A stretch of DNA of 64,000 bases from Hansfordia pulvinata (GCA_006538405.1 BJKQ01000014.1:1116001-1180000); one strand, 5' to 3'; shown: positions 23,901 through 37,599, counted from the stretch's first letter. Numbers and translations are program-made. The notes: generated by a model from the sequence alone, not told the origin.

Positions 23901-26309
23901 GGCGTTCTGGCTCGGCTCTGCAGGCTTCACAATGCAACTGCCGGACCATGGCATGTGTTGTACTCGTAGCGCCAAACACGGGGTGGATTCAGACCACGCC
24001 CGTGCGCCGCGAGGCGAGCCCCTCCAGACGGTGGATCCCCTCAACGAATGGCTGTGATCGCACGGTAACAGCAGCGAGGCAAGCCGTGGCGTGGCTGACT
24101 GTGGTGTATCTGTCTACGTGGCGCAACATGGCATAGCGTGACATGGCGTGGTGTGGTAAGGTGTGGCATAGAGTGGCGTTGGCGGCGACAGCGGCGTCGG
24201 CGTTTTCTGCGTCGGACGCCTCTTGGGGGCCGCCGTCAACACCAAGTCAACAGGTGACGTTGCTGCCGGGCACGCGGCCGAGTCTGACCGTGCCGCCGCG
24301 AAGAGATGGCGGCTTGCCAGCGGTGCCCAGTCAGCGCAGGCAGATGCGAGTACTCGTTCTACCGAGGGGTGGCTTTCGGCGCGGGCTCCAACTTACCAAT
24401 GAGGCGGCCCCAAGCTGTATGTATTCTGCTGCTTTGGGTAAGCGACCCTTTGCTGTCTCCGCAGACCAACCCAACCGTACCTGACGAACCTAGCCACGCG
24501 GAGGAGCAGGGGAGTGGCACGTGCATGGTGGGCGTTGCCAACCATGTGGGCGAGGCGACCCAAAGCAGCCAGGACGGCCAGCGAGGGGTCTGGGCAAGCC
24601 GACAGTACTGTGAGTAGGCACCCAAAGGGTTAACGAACACCAACAGCACATGATGAGGGGTATGGGCACTTGGGATCATTCACATTTTCGCCTGTGCGTG
24701 TGGGCGGCGGTGCGGATGCCTCTGATCGTGTGTCTAATTGGGGGCGGGTCTCAGGGCGGGCCGCCCATCCAGTCAATTGTTTCCATGGACTTGGACCATT
24801 TCCTCTCAGATTGGCGCCCCCTTCCCCCTCTCTGGAGATCTATGGGGTGCTGGACTATGGCTATGTCCCTTCCTCGGTGAGCTTATGCGCCTGTGAGGCC
24901 CGTGGGAAGTGCTCTTTCGTGGAGCACCGGTAGACAATCATGGTCTGTGAGTCGCAAAGCGCACGCGCCTGCGACAGAGGACGAGATTCCCATCCGTCTA
25001 TACCATTCCGCACCCTGGAATGATGCAGACCCCACCAAACCTAACCACGCACATACGTATCGTGGCCTGTAGGCCACCGAGCGTCGTGTGTTGCATGTAG
25101 TTGAGGATCAGGTCCCGAACCCACAGTCAGACGGAACATCTGCAACGACGGACACTGGCAGTGATGGACTCATCGGTGCTGCACTGACACTGCAACCTGG
25201 TGTAAGCCGTGGCATCGAGCTGGCTCGCGGGAGATGAATGTGCGAGCATCCAGGGGCGAAGTATCAGCTTACCTGCTTATTGCCTGACTGAAATTACTTT
25301 TACGTGCAGATGCTCCGAGGCTTCTCTTATTCGCGCCTATTTATTGCCATCATGAAAAGGGAGATACGCGGTCTGGAGGGGCTTTATTAGATGCGCGCCT
25401 GTTGCTGACCCGGTGTCATTGTTATTAGGCTCACGCCCGCGGTGTCGGTCGCCAGCTCGAGGTAGAAGTGAAGTGCCGGATCTAGGTACCTCGCTGAGAC
25501 CTGGTGCCAACCTACACAGGCAATGCCTGTCGAAAGTCGTTAAGACTCCAGACATGCAGCTTAAAACTTACCTAAGGTTACCTTCCTTGTAGCTTAAGAT
25601 GGAAGACCAGATACATTGATAGGGAATCGGTAGGTAGGTGCCCTTCTTGAATCTCAGTTAATCTATGTATGGATGTTAAGTCAAGGCACCTTTTAGACGA
25701 GATGACGCTCACACCAGCGGCTCTCGCGCGTCGTCTTTGTACAGCTTCAGCTCCCAGCTTGCTTCTTCTACCACGCGGACGCCGTTCTAGCGGATCTCCG
25801 AATCCCCGACATGTCTGCATGCGTGGGCATATGCAGCTATGAGTCCAAGCAAGTCGACTCGAGAAGAAGCTCATGTTTGTATTTCGTCGCGCGCGAGCAA
25901 CCCCGGGTGGTATTCGTATACCGCAATACATCCAATGAGGTAGGGACGAGTGCCATAGGTACTTGTCGCAGGTCCAATCACGAGTACATCCGCCCTCTAC
26001 CAGATACCTGTACCCACCAACTTGGGGCAGAATGGGTGGATGTGCGCGCTTACAGTGCTGTCGGGTCTCACCATCAGCTTTCTGCATCCGGGACATGTAC
26101 TCGTACCTGAGGTTGGGTACCGCACCTACCTCCTAAGACCTCAGGCGCGAGAGGGCGAAACGAGCCCCACTCGGGCACCAGGTGCCAAGACGCTGGGTCA
26201 CAGCAGCACATGCAGCTCCAAATCCCTCTTCTAGAAGTCTGTCACCCAGTGGACCGAGACCACCACGATCACGGGCCACGATCATCACCACCAGCATCAC
26301 CGCGGGCAC

Positions 26310-26323
26310 TACTCGTACGAGTA
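26310..26323. repeat. 14-bp perfect palindrome TACTCGTACGAGTA
   Basis: This is the clearest inverted pair of the recurrent intergenic TACGAGTA motif, two half-sites back to back. Other dimeric copies are at 54858-54869 and 57529-57540 (ACGAGTACTCGT) and a tandem pair is at 16117-16130. It could be a dimeric transcription-factor site or a repeat seed; the sequence alone does not decide. Confidence 0.6.
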
Positions 26324-29300
26324 CGCATGGCCGTTGCTACCGACGCGACACTTACACATCACGCACGCACGCATGCACTCGCCCCCGCGCCCCCCCCCGC
26401 CAGCCCTCATACTCGTACTCATACGACTTGGTGCCTCGTGCCCACCATGCAGCCGTCCACTGGCAGCGCAGCCGCTGCGTCGTTGGGCCACTCATCACCG
26501 GCCGCTGAGTGCAAAGCACAGACACCGACACCATCATGACACCCATGAACCATGCTGACCCTTCCCGACCGGTTGGCTCTTGTTCTTATTATATCACTGT
26601 TTGGCCACATCCCGCACCCCTCCACCCCTCACCCCTCACGACTCGTCGAGCATTCACACCACATCGCCTGTCTGGCAACTCACGGACGCAGTACGAGTAT
26701 CCGTCACGCCTTCCTGCGCTTTCGTACCATCTGCCTGCCCTTTTCGCCGCTTGTTATCATCCGGCATATCACAGACCCCCTTTCACGCCACGAGCTGTTC
26801 AAGGACTGCCTACCCAGGTACCCATCTTGCGCCGCCCTCAGTGCAACCACCAGGCTGGAAGCATACCAGACCATCAACAAGACGCAAACCCCCTGACGGG
26901 GTCCGAGGCCGTTCTCGGCATTGAACCCCGGGGTCGCCGCCCCCTAAAAAAACATCCGCGGCTGCCGGCTACCATCGCTGAGCCGTCTCCAGCTGCGCTG
27001 GATTGGAGCAGCGTTGCGTTCGGTCAACTCGACTTGCTTGGATTTGCGTCTCACAGGCCCGCTATCCGCCCTTCTCCTTCTCGAAGTAGCGCAGAAAGTC
27101 ATGAGACTTGCTGCTCTTGACTGCTTCTGACTGCCTGTCTGCTGCTCCAACTCTCGAACCCCGTATGACCTGCTAACGTAAGGATTCCTATCTTCGTACC
27201 AATCGGCCCCAATCACACCACCGGCAGCAAGATCCGATGTGAGATTTCTCGCGGAGAAAGAATACCTGATGCCGGCGCCAGGCACCTTGCAGCGCGTCTC
27301 TCCATCAGCATCCAGTACAAACTCTTTCCGTCTAACAGGGGTCTCCCCCACCCACCTGGGAAATTTCTTGCTCTCAAGACGAGAGACCACTACTGCGAGT
27401 ACAAGTCTCTTGTCTTGACGCTTCAGCCTTTCTCTTGTCTTGTCTTCCCGCGCCTCCCGGCTGTGTCTTGGTCCAAGAATATCTACCCTACCCTGAAGTG
27501 GCAATGGCGACCGTTTTCTGTCGCCCCGAACCAGGCCCACGGGATACGCTACCACTCGGACGTCAGCCCCGCTGAGAACATGCCACCGGACGGCATCCCC
27601 TCCTGGAAGTGGCCGGCCCTTTGGACATTGACCTGCAGAGCAATCCCCAATGCGGCCGTTCTTCGTTGAGACACCCCGGTCTCCAATTTGTTCCCGGGGT
27701 ACAACGCATCTGGGATCGCGTCATTTCCAAATATCTCCAAATAAATGCCTGCATGTCGACGGGGGAACGTTCCTTGGGGGTGAAGCGTCAGACTCCAGAC
27801 GTTCTCCTGCGCATCATCTTCCGCCCCTTGCCTGGGATGGGGTCAGATTCGTCTTGTGCCTTCCTGGTCTGGACCCAGGGCACTGCGGCACTCCTGTTCC
27901 GCCACCAACAAGGCGCAGGAGGGGGCCTTTGGTTTCTCCTCCCCTCTGCTCAACATGCACGTGCAAGTTCTTTGGAGGTCCCGTCAAAACCAAGCCATGT
28001 CGTCACTGGCTAATAAGTCTGGCTTCACCCCACTCTTTCGGCGGTCAAGCCGTATCGTACCATCTCCTACTAATGACCCCCCACCTTGCCAAGTCACAAA
28101 ACTCCCTCTGCCTCTGCACGGGTCAACCCCCACCTACCCGAGGCGATACGGATGACTCTCGCGCGAGTTGTGCGCGGGAAAACAGAGCGACGCGCTATCA
28201 CGGTGGCATGCGCTGCCTGGGCGCAAGCAAACGTGAAGGGCGGTCACCCCTGCACAGTCGAGGCAAACAAGACCGCGCTGCCGGGACTTGATGATGATGG
28301 GGCTCAACCCGAGTTACTGGAACACCACTTGGAAGACACTCTGGAGTCGGGGATCCAGGACGACACCGCGCGCACGGCCCGCCTCGTGCACGGTGCACGC
28401 CTGCTCTGCTACGTCGGAACTCGGTGACGAGGGCGTGTAGGGGGTATCCATGATGGCCTGCAGCCTCGACCTGAAACATCTTGGAAGTCCCTGGTTGACA
28501 GGCTCTCGCATCCAAACATTCCCAATCCTGCTGGGCTTCACGATCACTCGTACGACCACATCCCCGATTCGGCCAGTGAGGCTGCAGGGCCGCGATTTTA
28601 TTCGCGCTCAGCTCTCCCGGGACCCAGGTATGGTCACGGCATACTCATACTGGATGCGGCATAATTTTGGCGAAGTTTTTGTCACCGGTCACAAGTCCAG
28701 TCACCGCACAGAAAACCATTCAGACGCGCTGAGGTGAGCGATGACTTCTCAATATCACGTGCGGGGTCCAGGAAATGCGCCAAGTATAGGCCGGCTCTCT
28801 TCACTTCCCGGGCTTGACATGCTACTGCCATCGTGCATTGTCATATTCATTAGCCAAACAGACGACAAGATGCTCAATTCTAGATTCACGAAACAGCATA
28901 GGCTGGATCATGAGATTGGCAAATGCCAGAACAGATCATGCTGTGGAGATGTCTTGTGTGGCTAACGAAACTTTCAAGACATTGAGGTGCCTGCCTTCCC
29001 TTCACCCCACTCGCTGTCTACATAATGGTGCACTCGTGCGAACGAGGATGGATGATCTGGCAATCAATATTCAAGGCGCCAGGTGGTCGCTCCGTGGATA
29101 CGCCGGAGCCTCTGAGGACGGAGTCCCGGCGAGTGCCCGGCATCGGGAGCTTTCCGTTCCTTTCGGAAAGTCGTGGCCGAAGGCGATGCGACGGTGCATG
29201 CATGCTCTCGCCTAGCTTGCGATGCAAGGCATTACGGAAAGGAATGGGATGGCCGTTATCCTCAACGCATCTTTCTCATCGTAGCCTGGCTACCATCGCA

Positions 29301-30585
29301 TACATCAGGCGCCGGCGCCCTGTCGCGTGGTCCTGGGGCCAAGGCCTGTCATTGCATTTGCGGGTCGGAGGATCCGTCGAGGTGCTGACAAGTTGAGATA
29401 CAGGTACGGGTACGCGGCTGGGACTATGAAGAGCATGGCCCATTACACAACGTTTACGGCGCATATGGCCATCAGCACGTGCCTGGCGCGACGTATCTCA
29501 ACATCAGCGGCAAGACTGCTTCTCCTTCTCCACCCCCACACCACACGAGAATCGCCAAGAAGTTGAGTTCTTGGACTACGCCCGCAGACTATTCCGTACG
29601 GCCGTAAGCAAAGACGAACCTCATGAGCGAGGAGACTGTTCCAATGCTGTGTCCGCTCACATATGACAAGCGCCGACAGTGTTTTGAATAGTGATGACAA
29701 TGACCGCCGGCGGGTCCCGAAGATAAAGCTATTCGATTAATCCCTACTCGCCAAAGGGGCTTGCGCTGTTCATCCTCAACTTATCCATCTCGCCCATGCC
29801 AGGCAGCATAGAGGAGTGGCATGCTTTGCAAGCCGTTGCCAACGCAGATTCGAAGCACACGCGCATGCAATGCACCCATGCGGCCAAGCCTTTCCGAAGC
29901 GATGGCCTCGCCCAACGAAACAATGCGCTCTGATGTGATGGACGTCGGACGCATCCGTGTCAACTTGTTGTGAGGACCCCGTGGTGCCAGGGCGTCAGGA
30001 ACAACGCAGTGGGGCCATCGAAAGACACAATCAGGCACGAAGGTCAGCTTCATTTCGTCTGAAGTCATTGCTGCTTCCATGATCATCTGGGCGCGGTCGG
30101 TGCGGCACGGAGCGGTGTGGAGGAAAGGGGGCTCCGTCACGGATCGAGTCGGCCGGTCAGCAGGGGAAACGATTAGGGAGATGATGCGGACAAACCCTTG
30201 CCAGCCTCGCTCATTGGGAAGAGCTTGGCCGGGGGGATATCAGAAGATCGCGGCGCAAAGTGCGATGGGATTACACTCGTGCTCCATGCGGGTACGTGCG
30301 CCACTCCGCCAGGCCGCAAGAGACTGCAAAGAAGAAGGCTGAAGGGTTCGGTGAGGACTGCCAAGCAACAAGGGGCACCGGCGACTCGCACGCATCGCCG
30401 AGTATGAGTAGCCGGGGCCACCCGGAGACACGGGAACACACGTACGAGTACGTGGACGCCGACACTCATCCTGCCCCATGACACGCGGGTCATCGATCGT
30501 GTCCGCAAAGCTGGGAAACGCCGTCACGCCGGGACACACGGCCCACGCCCGAGAGGAGACGCACGGTTCGGGTTCTGGAAGGATG

Positions 30586-30639
30586 GCACAGACACACACT
30601 ATTACACGCGCACACACGCGCACACACACACGCACACAC
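30586..30639. repeat. imperfect CA dinucleotide tract
   Basis: ACACAC blocks are interrupted by CGCG and TATTA in noncoding DNA. Confidence 0.85.
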
Positions 30640-31034
30640 CCCACTGTTAAGCACGACGTCAGCCTTGGTCGTACCACCACCCAGAGGAGCGCCGCCGATC
30701 TTCTCTCCAGCCACAACCAGAAACCGCCGCCTGGTCAGCCGAATGAAGGGAGCGCGCCGGTAGCGAGAGGAAGACGTGAATAGGGTGGATAGCGGCAGAA
30801 AAAGCAAATCCACAGATTGGAAGGGGTTTCGGGAATCAGAGAACGCCCGTGCTGCGCAATTACTCGTAGCTGCGCGTGGGGAGCGTGGGCCCTATTCGGG
30901 TTTTGCCAGTACGAGTATGCCAGTGCTTGATTTGGAGCATCAATGGGGGCTAGCACGAGTAGCTAGACCACGTCCTCGCAGTACCGCTTCTCTTTCTGTC
31001 ACCTGCAGGTGCCGAACCCCGGATAGGCCAAGGC

Positions 31035-31053
31035 TTTTTTTTTTTTTTTTTCG

Positions 31054-31139
<86 letters not shown>
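31035..31139. repeat. T17 run followed by an 83-bp CT tract
   Basis: Seventeen T, a five-base spacer (CGTCG) and about 41 CT units form the longest simple repeat in the window. It lies about 1.4 kb beyond the 3' end of VIP1. Polypyrimidine tracts of this kind can form triplexes; no function is implied by the sequence. Confidence 0.95.
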
Positions 31140-31142
<3 letters not shown>

Positions 31143-32539
31143 CTCTCGCTTTCTCCACCGTCTTCGTCAGCCTTCCTGAATCCCCTCTCATCAATCAATT
31201 TCCAGACCACTAGCCTCATCTTCTCAAGGAGTGACGTGTCCAGGTAGTTTGCCACCGAGGTTCCCTAATAGTGCCTTTCCCCGACGCATTCGTGCGCAGA
31301 TAATTACAGGGACCCGCGAAACCACCCCTACTCGTATTCACAGGGCACACTCAACACATGATGAGAAAGGGGGGCAGTGGCAAAAGAGGGATACGCGAAC
31401 GAGTAGTACTCGCACCCGTAGTGGCCGTGTGTCTGGAAAGCCCTTGTCAAGACGCCGTCGCCTTTCCCGTATCCCCCCCCACAACCAGGCCTCTTTTTGA
31501 CTGTCTCCCCTGACCTGACCTGACCTCTGCACCGGGGGGACAGCAACAGCAAGCAGACAGTGGGGGCCGGGCAACGCCGACCGGCCCAAGCGAGCCCCCC
31601 TTGCAATGAATGACACTAGGCAGAAACGGGGGCCTCGGGGTGGCTAGCTTGCGCTTTCGCGCACCTGGCGTGCCCAGTTACCTGGTGAGACAGTAGAGGG
31701 CAAGGCGGATCGGATCTAGAAGGCCCGGAGAAAATGCGAAGAAGGATTGTCTGGGGTGTGCCCAGGAAGCAAGCTTATTCCAACGTAATGATCTGCGACG
31801 GCGTGAGAATGGGAGGGGCGCACTTCAGGTACTCATGCAGGACGCGTGTGGGAAGTGAGGCTGCCATGTCTTTCTCTATTATCAAATCGCTGTCTTGCAA
31901 ATGATGGTTCGCTCTGATGATCCTGGAGCCCGCTGGTCATCGCTACTTGCGCGTGCGAGAGCCCGGCGTGCGCCCCGTCTCTCCAGGGTGCAATCGACTG
32001 GCAGTGATGCTCTAATCAGTAACAAGTCCAGTCAGGGCACACGACTTGCCGAAAACCTCGCGCCGTAATTCCAGAGCCACAGCTTTGGACCAGGGCCTCC
32101 CACTTTCTGCCCCAAAACATCATACCGAATCGAGGTGGGGCCCATGTACCCATCCCGAAAAAGTGGTTTCTGACCAAAGCAGCACTCATCAGTCCTTGCC
32201 AGACCCGAAAGCTCGTACGAGAATTTGCCCGGGTGGCATGTTGCGCGCAGCGCTTCGTCGCCCCGAGAAATGCTGCGTATACCCCCCTTGGCTCAGCTGC
32301 AAAAAAACCCACGCTGTTGAAGGCGAAAATAGAAGACAAGGTGAGCAGGAGAAGCGTCCCCAGTCGCTGGCATGCTGCTTTTGCTGCTGCATTTTCGCCG
32401 CCCCTGCCAGGCAGACCTTCACCTCCGAGTTCCAGGGACCACTGTTCGCGGAGCAAATTCTGACCACATCATCCCTGACGGCGCATGTCGGTACATGCGT
32501 ACGGCTGACGAACACCCCGAATTCGGTGGGTTCGTGGCC

Positions 32540-35500
32540 TTATACCTGCGGGACCTCGGGTGTTTCAGTTGCCTCGGACCTGTCTGCATCGGCGTTGCTC
32601 CGCCCAGGCGGCAACTCACTCCCCAGCTGAAGGGGCGTCTGCGATGCGTCACCGGCCAGATTGCTGGCTGCGGTGGCGATTTCACTGAGCGACGCCGGTG
32701 CGAATGCATCAGCACTCGTACTTTGTTTTGGCCCCGACGAGTGCCCCCCGGCCCGCTTCATTTCAAGGACTTCTCCTCCGCTAGGATCGGGCGTTGCACT
32801 CCGATCCAGTGCGTCGGCCTCCGAACTGTGACGTTCCTTTTCCTGAAACGTGAAGGCCTCCGAGAGGTTGATAGCCAGGAAGGTTTTCGGTAGTTTGACC
32901 CTATCGTTCGTTAGTAGTGAAAAAATCTACCGTGAGATTATCAAAAGTGAATGACCGGCTCGCACTTACTGGTGAAATTTGTCTCGGAGGGTCTCTATGA
33001 CCTGCTTCCAATCTCCGTGCGGAGTCAAACTTCTACGCGGTGCGCAGCCAATGCAGTGCTTGCTATCCAGCTGTATGTCGAGCGGATCGTAGACGTGACA
33101 GCCGGGACTGATGGTTATGCGGATGCTGTAGTTGAATTGGGGCGCGTCTACTGCGCCCTTATTCTCCGACTCGTAAAGCTCGAAACAGATCTGGGAGAGG
33201 TAGTCGAGCTCAGGAATCGTCTGCCGGCTGATTTTCGTCTCGATGCCGCCTTCTAGGATACAGTTCAGTAAAGTGTAAATGTGAGACTCTTTAGTGAAGT
33301 AGAAGAAGGATTTCGCTTCGTCCGAGGCCTGCATTTCCTCGAGGTCTTGGACGATCTCTTTCAGGAGCGGCAGTGATGTCAGAAGCCCAATCTCCAACTG
33401 TGAGTTTTAAGTCAGCACTGTTCATCATAGTGGAAACAACATCTTCCTCATCACATGACATGGCTACTCACCTTCTCGCTGTCCGATATACCATATTCTT
33501 GAGGGCATATGAAGTCAAACAAGACCTTGGCCAGCTGGTACAGTTCCCGAAGAGGCTCGAAGCGAGCATCCGTCTTGGCCTTCGTCTGGCCATTGCCTGC
33601 CTTGTATAGGTGGAAGTAGTGCTCAGGGGACCCTGCCTCATTGGAGTGCCTCAGCCATGATTTGCGCCTGAAGATTCTCTTGACCGTCCTTTGGGTATCC
33701 GTCATCTCGGACGTTGACGAGCGATCCAGCTTATCTGATCGGTCGACCTTCTCATTTGGCGGAGACGTGATCCCTTGGCCTCTATCCGATTTGTCGTCGG
33801 CTGTCTTCGGGTTGCTCTCGTCCGTCTCTCTAGGCGTGGTCTTACCATCACGGCCAAGGGTGATGCCAAACTCCTCTTCCAACATCTGTCTCGGAGGCGT
33901 GAAGACCCATTCCAAGAATTGCCGGTTGTGCAGGGCGTCGAACTTCATCGTGTCGTAGAGTTCCGAGATTTTGCTAGGATCAACCTTCTCATGGTCACAG
34001 AATTCGGCGAAGAGCTTCTCCCAGCGTTCGCGAAAGAGTTCAGCATCCTCGCCACTGCACCACCGAGCTTGAATGCTGTTGATTGCATTTGCTTGTGACA
34101 ACGATGATGAGATGGACGTGCTCGAGCCCTCACTAGGGGGCTGCTCGGGGTTGCTGATCGCATTGAGCGACGTGACGGCGCCACTATACAGCTTGTTATA
34201 GTTGTGCTGCATGACTCGCCTGTGAAAGTTCATCAATTGGACAACGCGGGTCTGCACCTCCGAGGGCTCAGGCATGCCTTCTGGCCAGGTGAACTGCGTT
34301 GGGCGCTCGTTGCCTTTGCGTAACAGGCCTTTGAGCTTCTTCTTGACCTTGTCCATCTCGTCCTTTGCAGCATTCGAATCGTCCAAGAGGTCTTTGCGGA
34401 TGGTGATAAAATCATCTGGTATCTCTTTCTTGTCAAGGAACGTCGCAGCCCATATCTGAGCGCTCGTTGTGACGCGCCTCTCGGAGCTGCTGAATACATG
34501 CACTTCGTCCAGAATATCCCGGTTCAGAAGCAGATAGTCGTTGCGCATATTGGATGCGAGTTCCTGGGATTGGTATCGAGCGGAATGTGTGGGCTCACCT
34601 CCCCATTTCACAATCAGTTGCAACTTGTCGAGGACTAGACTGTTCTCGGCGGCTGTGAACTTGGACATGGTGACTCCTGACATGGAGTCCTGGCGCCTGG
34701 GCCCGCGACGAGATTCGTCGCCTCCCTCTTCGTCGGTCGTGTTTTTCAACATATCCTTGGCGGTCGAACTGACCGAGTCTTTCGGCAGGCCTTCGGTCAC
34801 CGAGTCGGCTTGAACTCCTTCAGTGACTTTGGAGGGTGATCCGGGAACCATCTCTGTCGCCTTTTTCATGCGGAACATGGGCTTGATTTGGATTTTGGTG
34901 CCGGGCCAGTTGCCCTTCTTCACGAGGACGTTTCGTAACGATTTGAGCTTGCTCTTGTCTTCCTCGCCGGCTTTCATTGCAATATCGACTGCCTCGATCA
35001 CACTGGTCAAGGCAGCCTCGCCGATGAGGAGCACCTCCTCTTGGTGGCCCTTCAGCAGCTCGATGAATGGCGCAGTGTGAAACGTGAACTTGTATTTTTG
35101 CTTGGGGTCCGATCTGCATGACGGATGACCGAAACCATGCCTTTGAGTTTCCAGGAATGCTTCGGTGGGGTGGAGGTGGTGTTGGATGCGCTTCTTCGTG
35201 AGGGTCGAGGGTGTCTGGGTTTGCTGCTGGGTGGTGGGTATCGTGGGAGGCGCCGTCGCAGGCAGACTACCTGGGACAGAGTTTGCACCCGCCAAAGAGG
35301 CCAGTGGGTTCATGATGCCACTGTGCAATCGCGATGTGAGTCCACCGGTGCCCGAGTCTGATTGCGGTGGTGAGCTGACACCGGGCTGATCATCGTCAGG
35401 CTGTGTGTCGCGCGCGACCTCTGATATCGACCCAGGCCCGCTCACAGGCAGTTTGATCTGACTGGAATGGGCCGTTCCTGGCTGCGAGTCTTTGTCCTTG

Positions 35501-37599
35501 GAAGAGTGCGTGCCCTTGACAGCGTCGCCAAACTCTGAGGCGGCCGGCGAAGGGATCGACAACGGGCCGCCTCGGCGTATCATTTCCTTCTTGAACAGAT
35601 CTTTCAGGATACTGGAACATTTGTCGTAGTAACCTTCATTGTCCTTGACGAAACTCCACCCGTTGACGTCGATCACGTAGCCCTTGCCACCGGCGCGGAG
35701 TAGGTCAAAGCCGCACACTCTTTGCCCGAAAGTGTTCGCGATCTTGGCAGCCATTTCCTGCTCATCAGGCTCGAGCTTGGTGACGTAGCGAACTTCCTTT
35801 CCGTGGGTATTGCGCTTGACAATGCCATCAACAACGGGAGATTTCCTCGTCTCGGCGTGACAGAAATCCGGGCCGACCGTGTAGGCTTTGACGTCTTCGG
35901 CATGGTCGACCTGCATGAATTTCTCGTACAGAAAGCTGCTGTCAGGCTCTGTGATGGCTCGAGGAACCGTCAGATCTTGGACGAATTCGGAGCTCTTGTT
36001 CCCGATTTTGCGAAACAACTTCCGGGCGCCACCACCCGCCGATTTGGGGAAGTAGATGATGATGTTATGATCCTCGCCGCTCGTGGGTTTCTCAACGAAA
36101 GGTTTTTTCAACAGAGCACCGTCGACACTGAGGATGTCGCCGTCGTCAAGCAGCTCAACCTTGCGTGGGGGGGCGTACACATCCGGGCCTGCTGGTTCGA
36201 GAGTGACGTTGGACACGTCGCGCACATGCTTGATGATGTCTGGGGTCAACAGGTCGGGCCCGCCGTCTCGGTTTACCTCCAGTCGCTTCGGAGTGGGCAC
36301 ATTAATCTTGTCGAGCATCTGAAGGCAAAGGCGTCTGTCCCAAAGAATCTTTTGCATCGACACATCGTTGACACAGAAGGGTTTCCGCGCCTTGACGTAA
36401 TTGATGGCCTTCTCCAGAGGGAAGCCGTCTGAGTAGAACGATATCAGATAGTCACAAATGGGCCAGTTCTCAACTTCTGTCATGGATTTAGTAGAGACCT
36501 CTTGCCTCGCATGTTGGAGGGCTCACTGACCTTCATCCAAGATGGTTTTGTCACCAAATACAACGACATCGAACTCGCGGTTAGCTATGATGCGGTTGAG
36601 AATGTTGCGGCTGGGCTTGCTGCGCGCTTTGGAGTCGAGGGCGCAGACGCCAATGATGCCCCATGGCGCGGGCTTGTGTTCCTCCCTCTCCCTTGTCTGG
36701 TTTGCCGTGCGCTCGCTGCTTGGGCTGTGGCTGCTGTTGGCAGTGCTACCGCTGAAGCGCCTCTTGGCCCTGCTGCGTGATCTCGTGGGCTGTGCTCGGC
36801 CAGTAGGGTTGGAGGTCGGCGCGGGGTTCCTCTTGACCAGGTCGAGCGGGTTGGCATGACCCGGTGGCTCGCGCGTCGTCAGCTGGTGGCCATTGGCGCT
36901 TGAGGCTGGCTGGGTGTTGGAGTTTGACGATGTAGTGACGGTGACGTTGGACACGCCCGACTCCGACTGGCCAGGCGAAGGGCCAAGACCTTTGCTCGAC
37001 GACATGATGCCGGAACCAGAACGCTGGCCCGAAAGGCTGCCTTCCGACGGCGAAGCTGAGCCCGGGCCTGGGGGATACTGTGAGGGATGAATACCGCGGA
37101 TCGAGGGGACGGAATACGAGGATGAGACGGAGATGCGCTTCCGGCTTTCGGTGTCTGAGAGAGAAAAGCGGAAGTCTGCAATGGGGTCGGAGAGGCTCTG
37201 GCCAAGGTCGGAGGGCTGAGGAAGGGTCGACGTGCGCTTTAGGGCAGGTTTGGAAGCGTCGGCGTTTGTAGAGGCAGGATCGGGCTGACTCGCAGCCTGG
37301 GTTTCGGTCCAACTGTCCGAATAATTAGACGCGGGGCGGCTGGTGGGAAGGGACGGGCGGTGGGCTCGAAAAGACCTGGCACTGGCGTCGGACGCTGGCA
37401 TGGACAAGTTGGCGTCGGCGGACACGTCCCTGGACCCTACCGGCTCTGCGTGTTTGCTCTTGCCACTGGCAATGGAACTAGCAATCCTGCTGCTGCTGCT
37501 GCTGCCGCTCATCGCGGAGGGGCCAGGCGCAGTGGCAGAGGCGGATCGGGGGTCCGATATCCTCCTGTTGGAGCTGTTGCGAGTCAAGGTCGGGTCCAT
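32540..37599 (-). CDS. inositol hexakisphosphate / diphosphoinositol-pentakisphosphate kinase, Vip1/Asp1 family
   Basis: There are four exons: 37599-36531, 36476-33472, 33397-32970 and 32900-32540. Introns are 54, 74 and 69 bp with consistent phases, giving 1,620 aa. The enzyme makes 1-position inositol pyrophosphates with an N-terminal ATP-grasp kinase; a C-terminal histidine-phosphatase domain removes the phosphate. About 320 disordered Ser-rich residues precede the kinase ([56 protein letters not shown]). Phosphatase patterns are [20 protein letters not shown] and [12 protein letters not shown]. At the start of that domain the annotated frame reads [14 protein letters not shown] where relatives have the catalytic RHADRTP. 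That motif is present in the neighbouring frame (35115-35155), so two cancelling single-base shifts displace it. It is divergent from UTP21 across 2.4 kb. Confidence 0.93.

Larger units (their letters stand above)
18844..32539. other. gene-poor region, eastern half
   Basis: I can support no gene in these 13.7 kb. From about 19.0 to 21.1 kb the plus strand is markedly G/purine-rich, consistent with promoter and leader of the small minus-strand gene at its edge. GGTAGGT-type runs cluster at 20.2-21.0 kb and recur near 23.2, 23.7 and 25.6 kb. TACGAGTA-type motifs are frequent (for example 21.8, 22.25, 22.45, 22.7, 23.96, 26.1, 26.3, 26.7, 28.5, 30.4, 30.9 and 31.3 kb). No transposase, reverse transcriptase or long terminal repeat pattern was seen. 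Confidence 0.5.

Noticed and set aside
23353..24057. 234-codon plus-strand open frame
   Set aside because: Composition follows surrounding noncoding DNA and includes repeat motifs; no domain pattern.
26944..27555. 203-codon minus-strand open frame with some protein-like stretches
   Set aside because: No family resemblance, no good leader, mixed codon usage and overlapping frames opposite; not enough to call a gene.
10744..32539. A degraded transposon or RIP-mutated island
   Set aside because: No reverse transcriptase, transposase or terminal repeats, and no sustained AT-rich sequence; base composition stays moderate to GC-rich.
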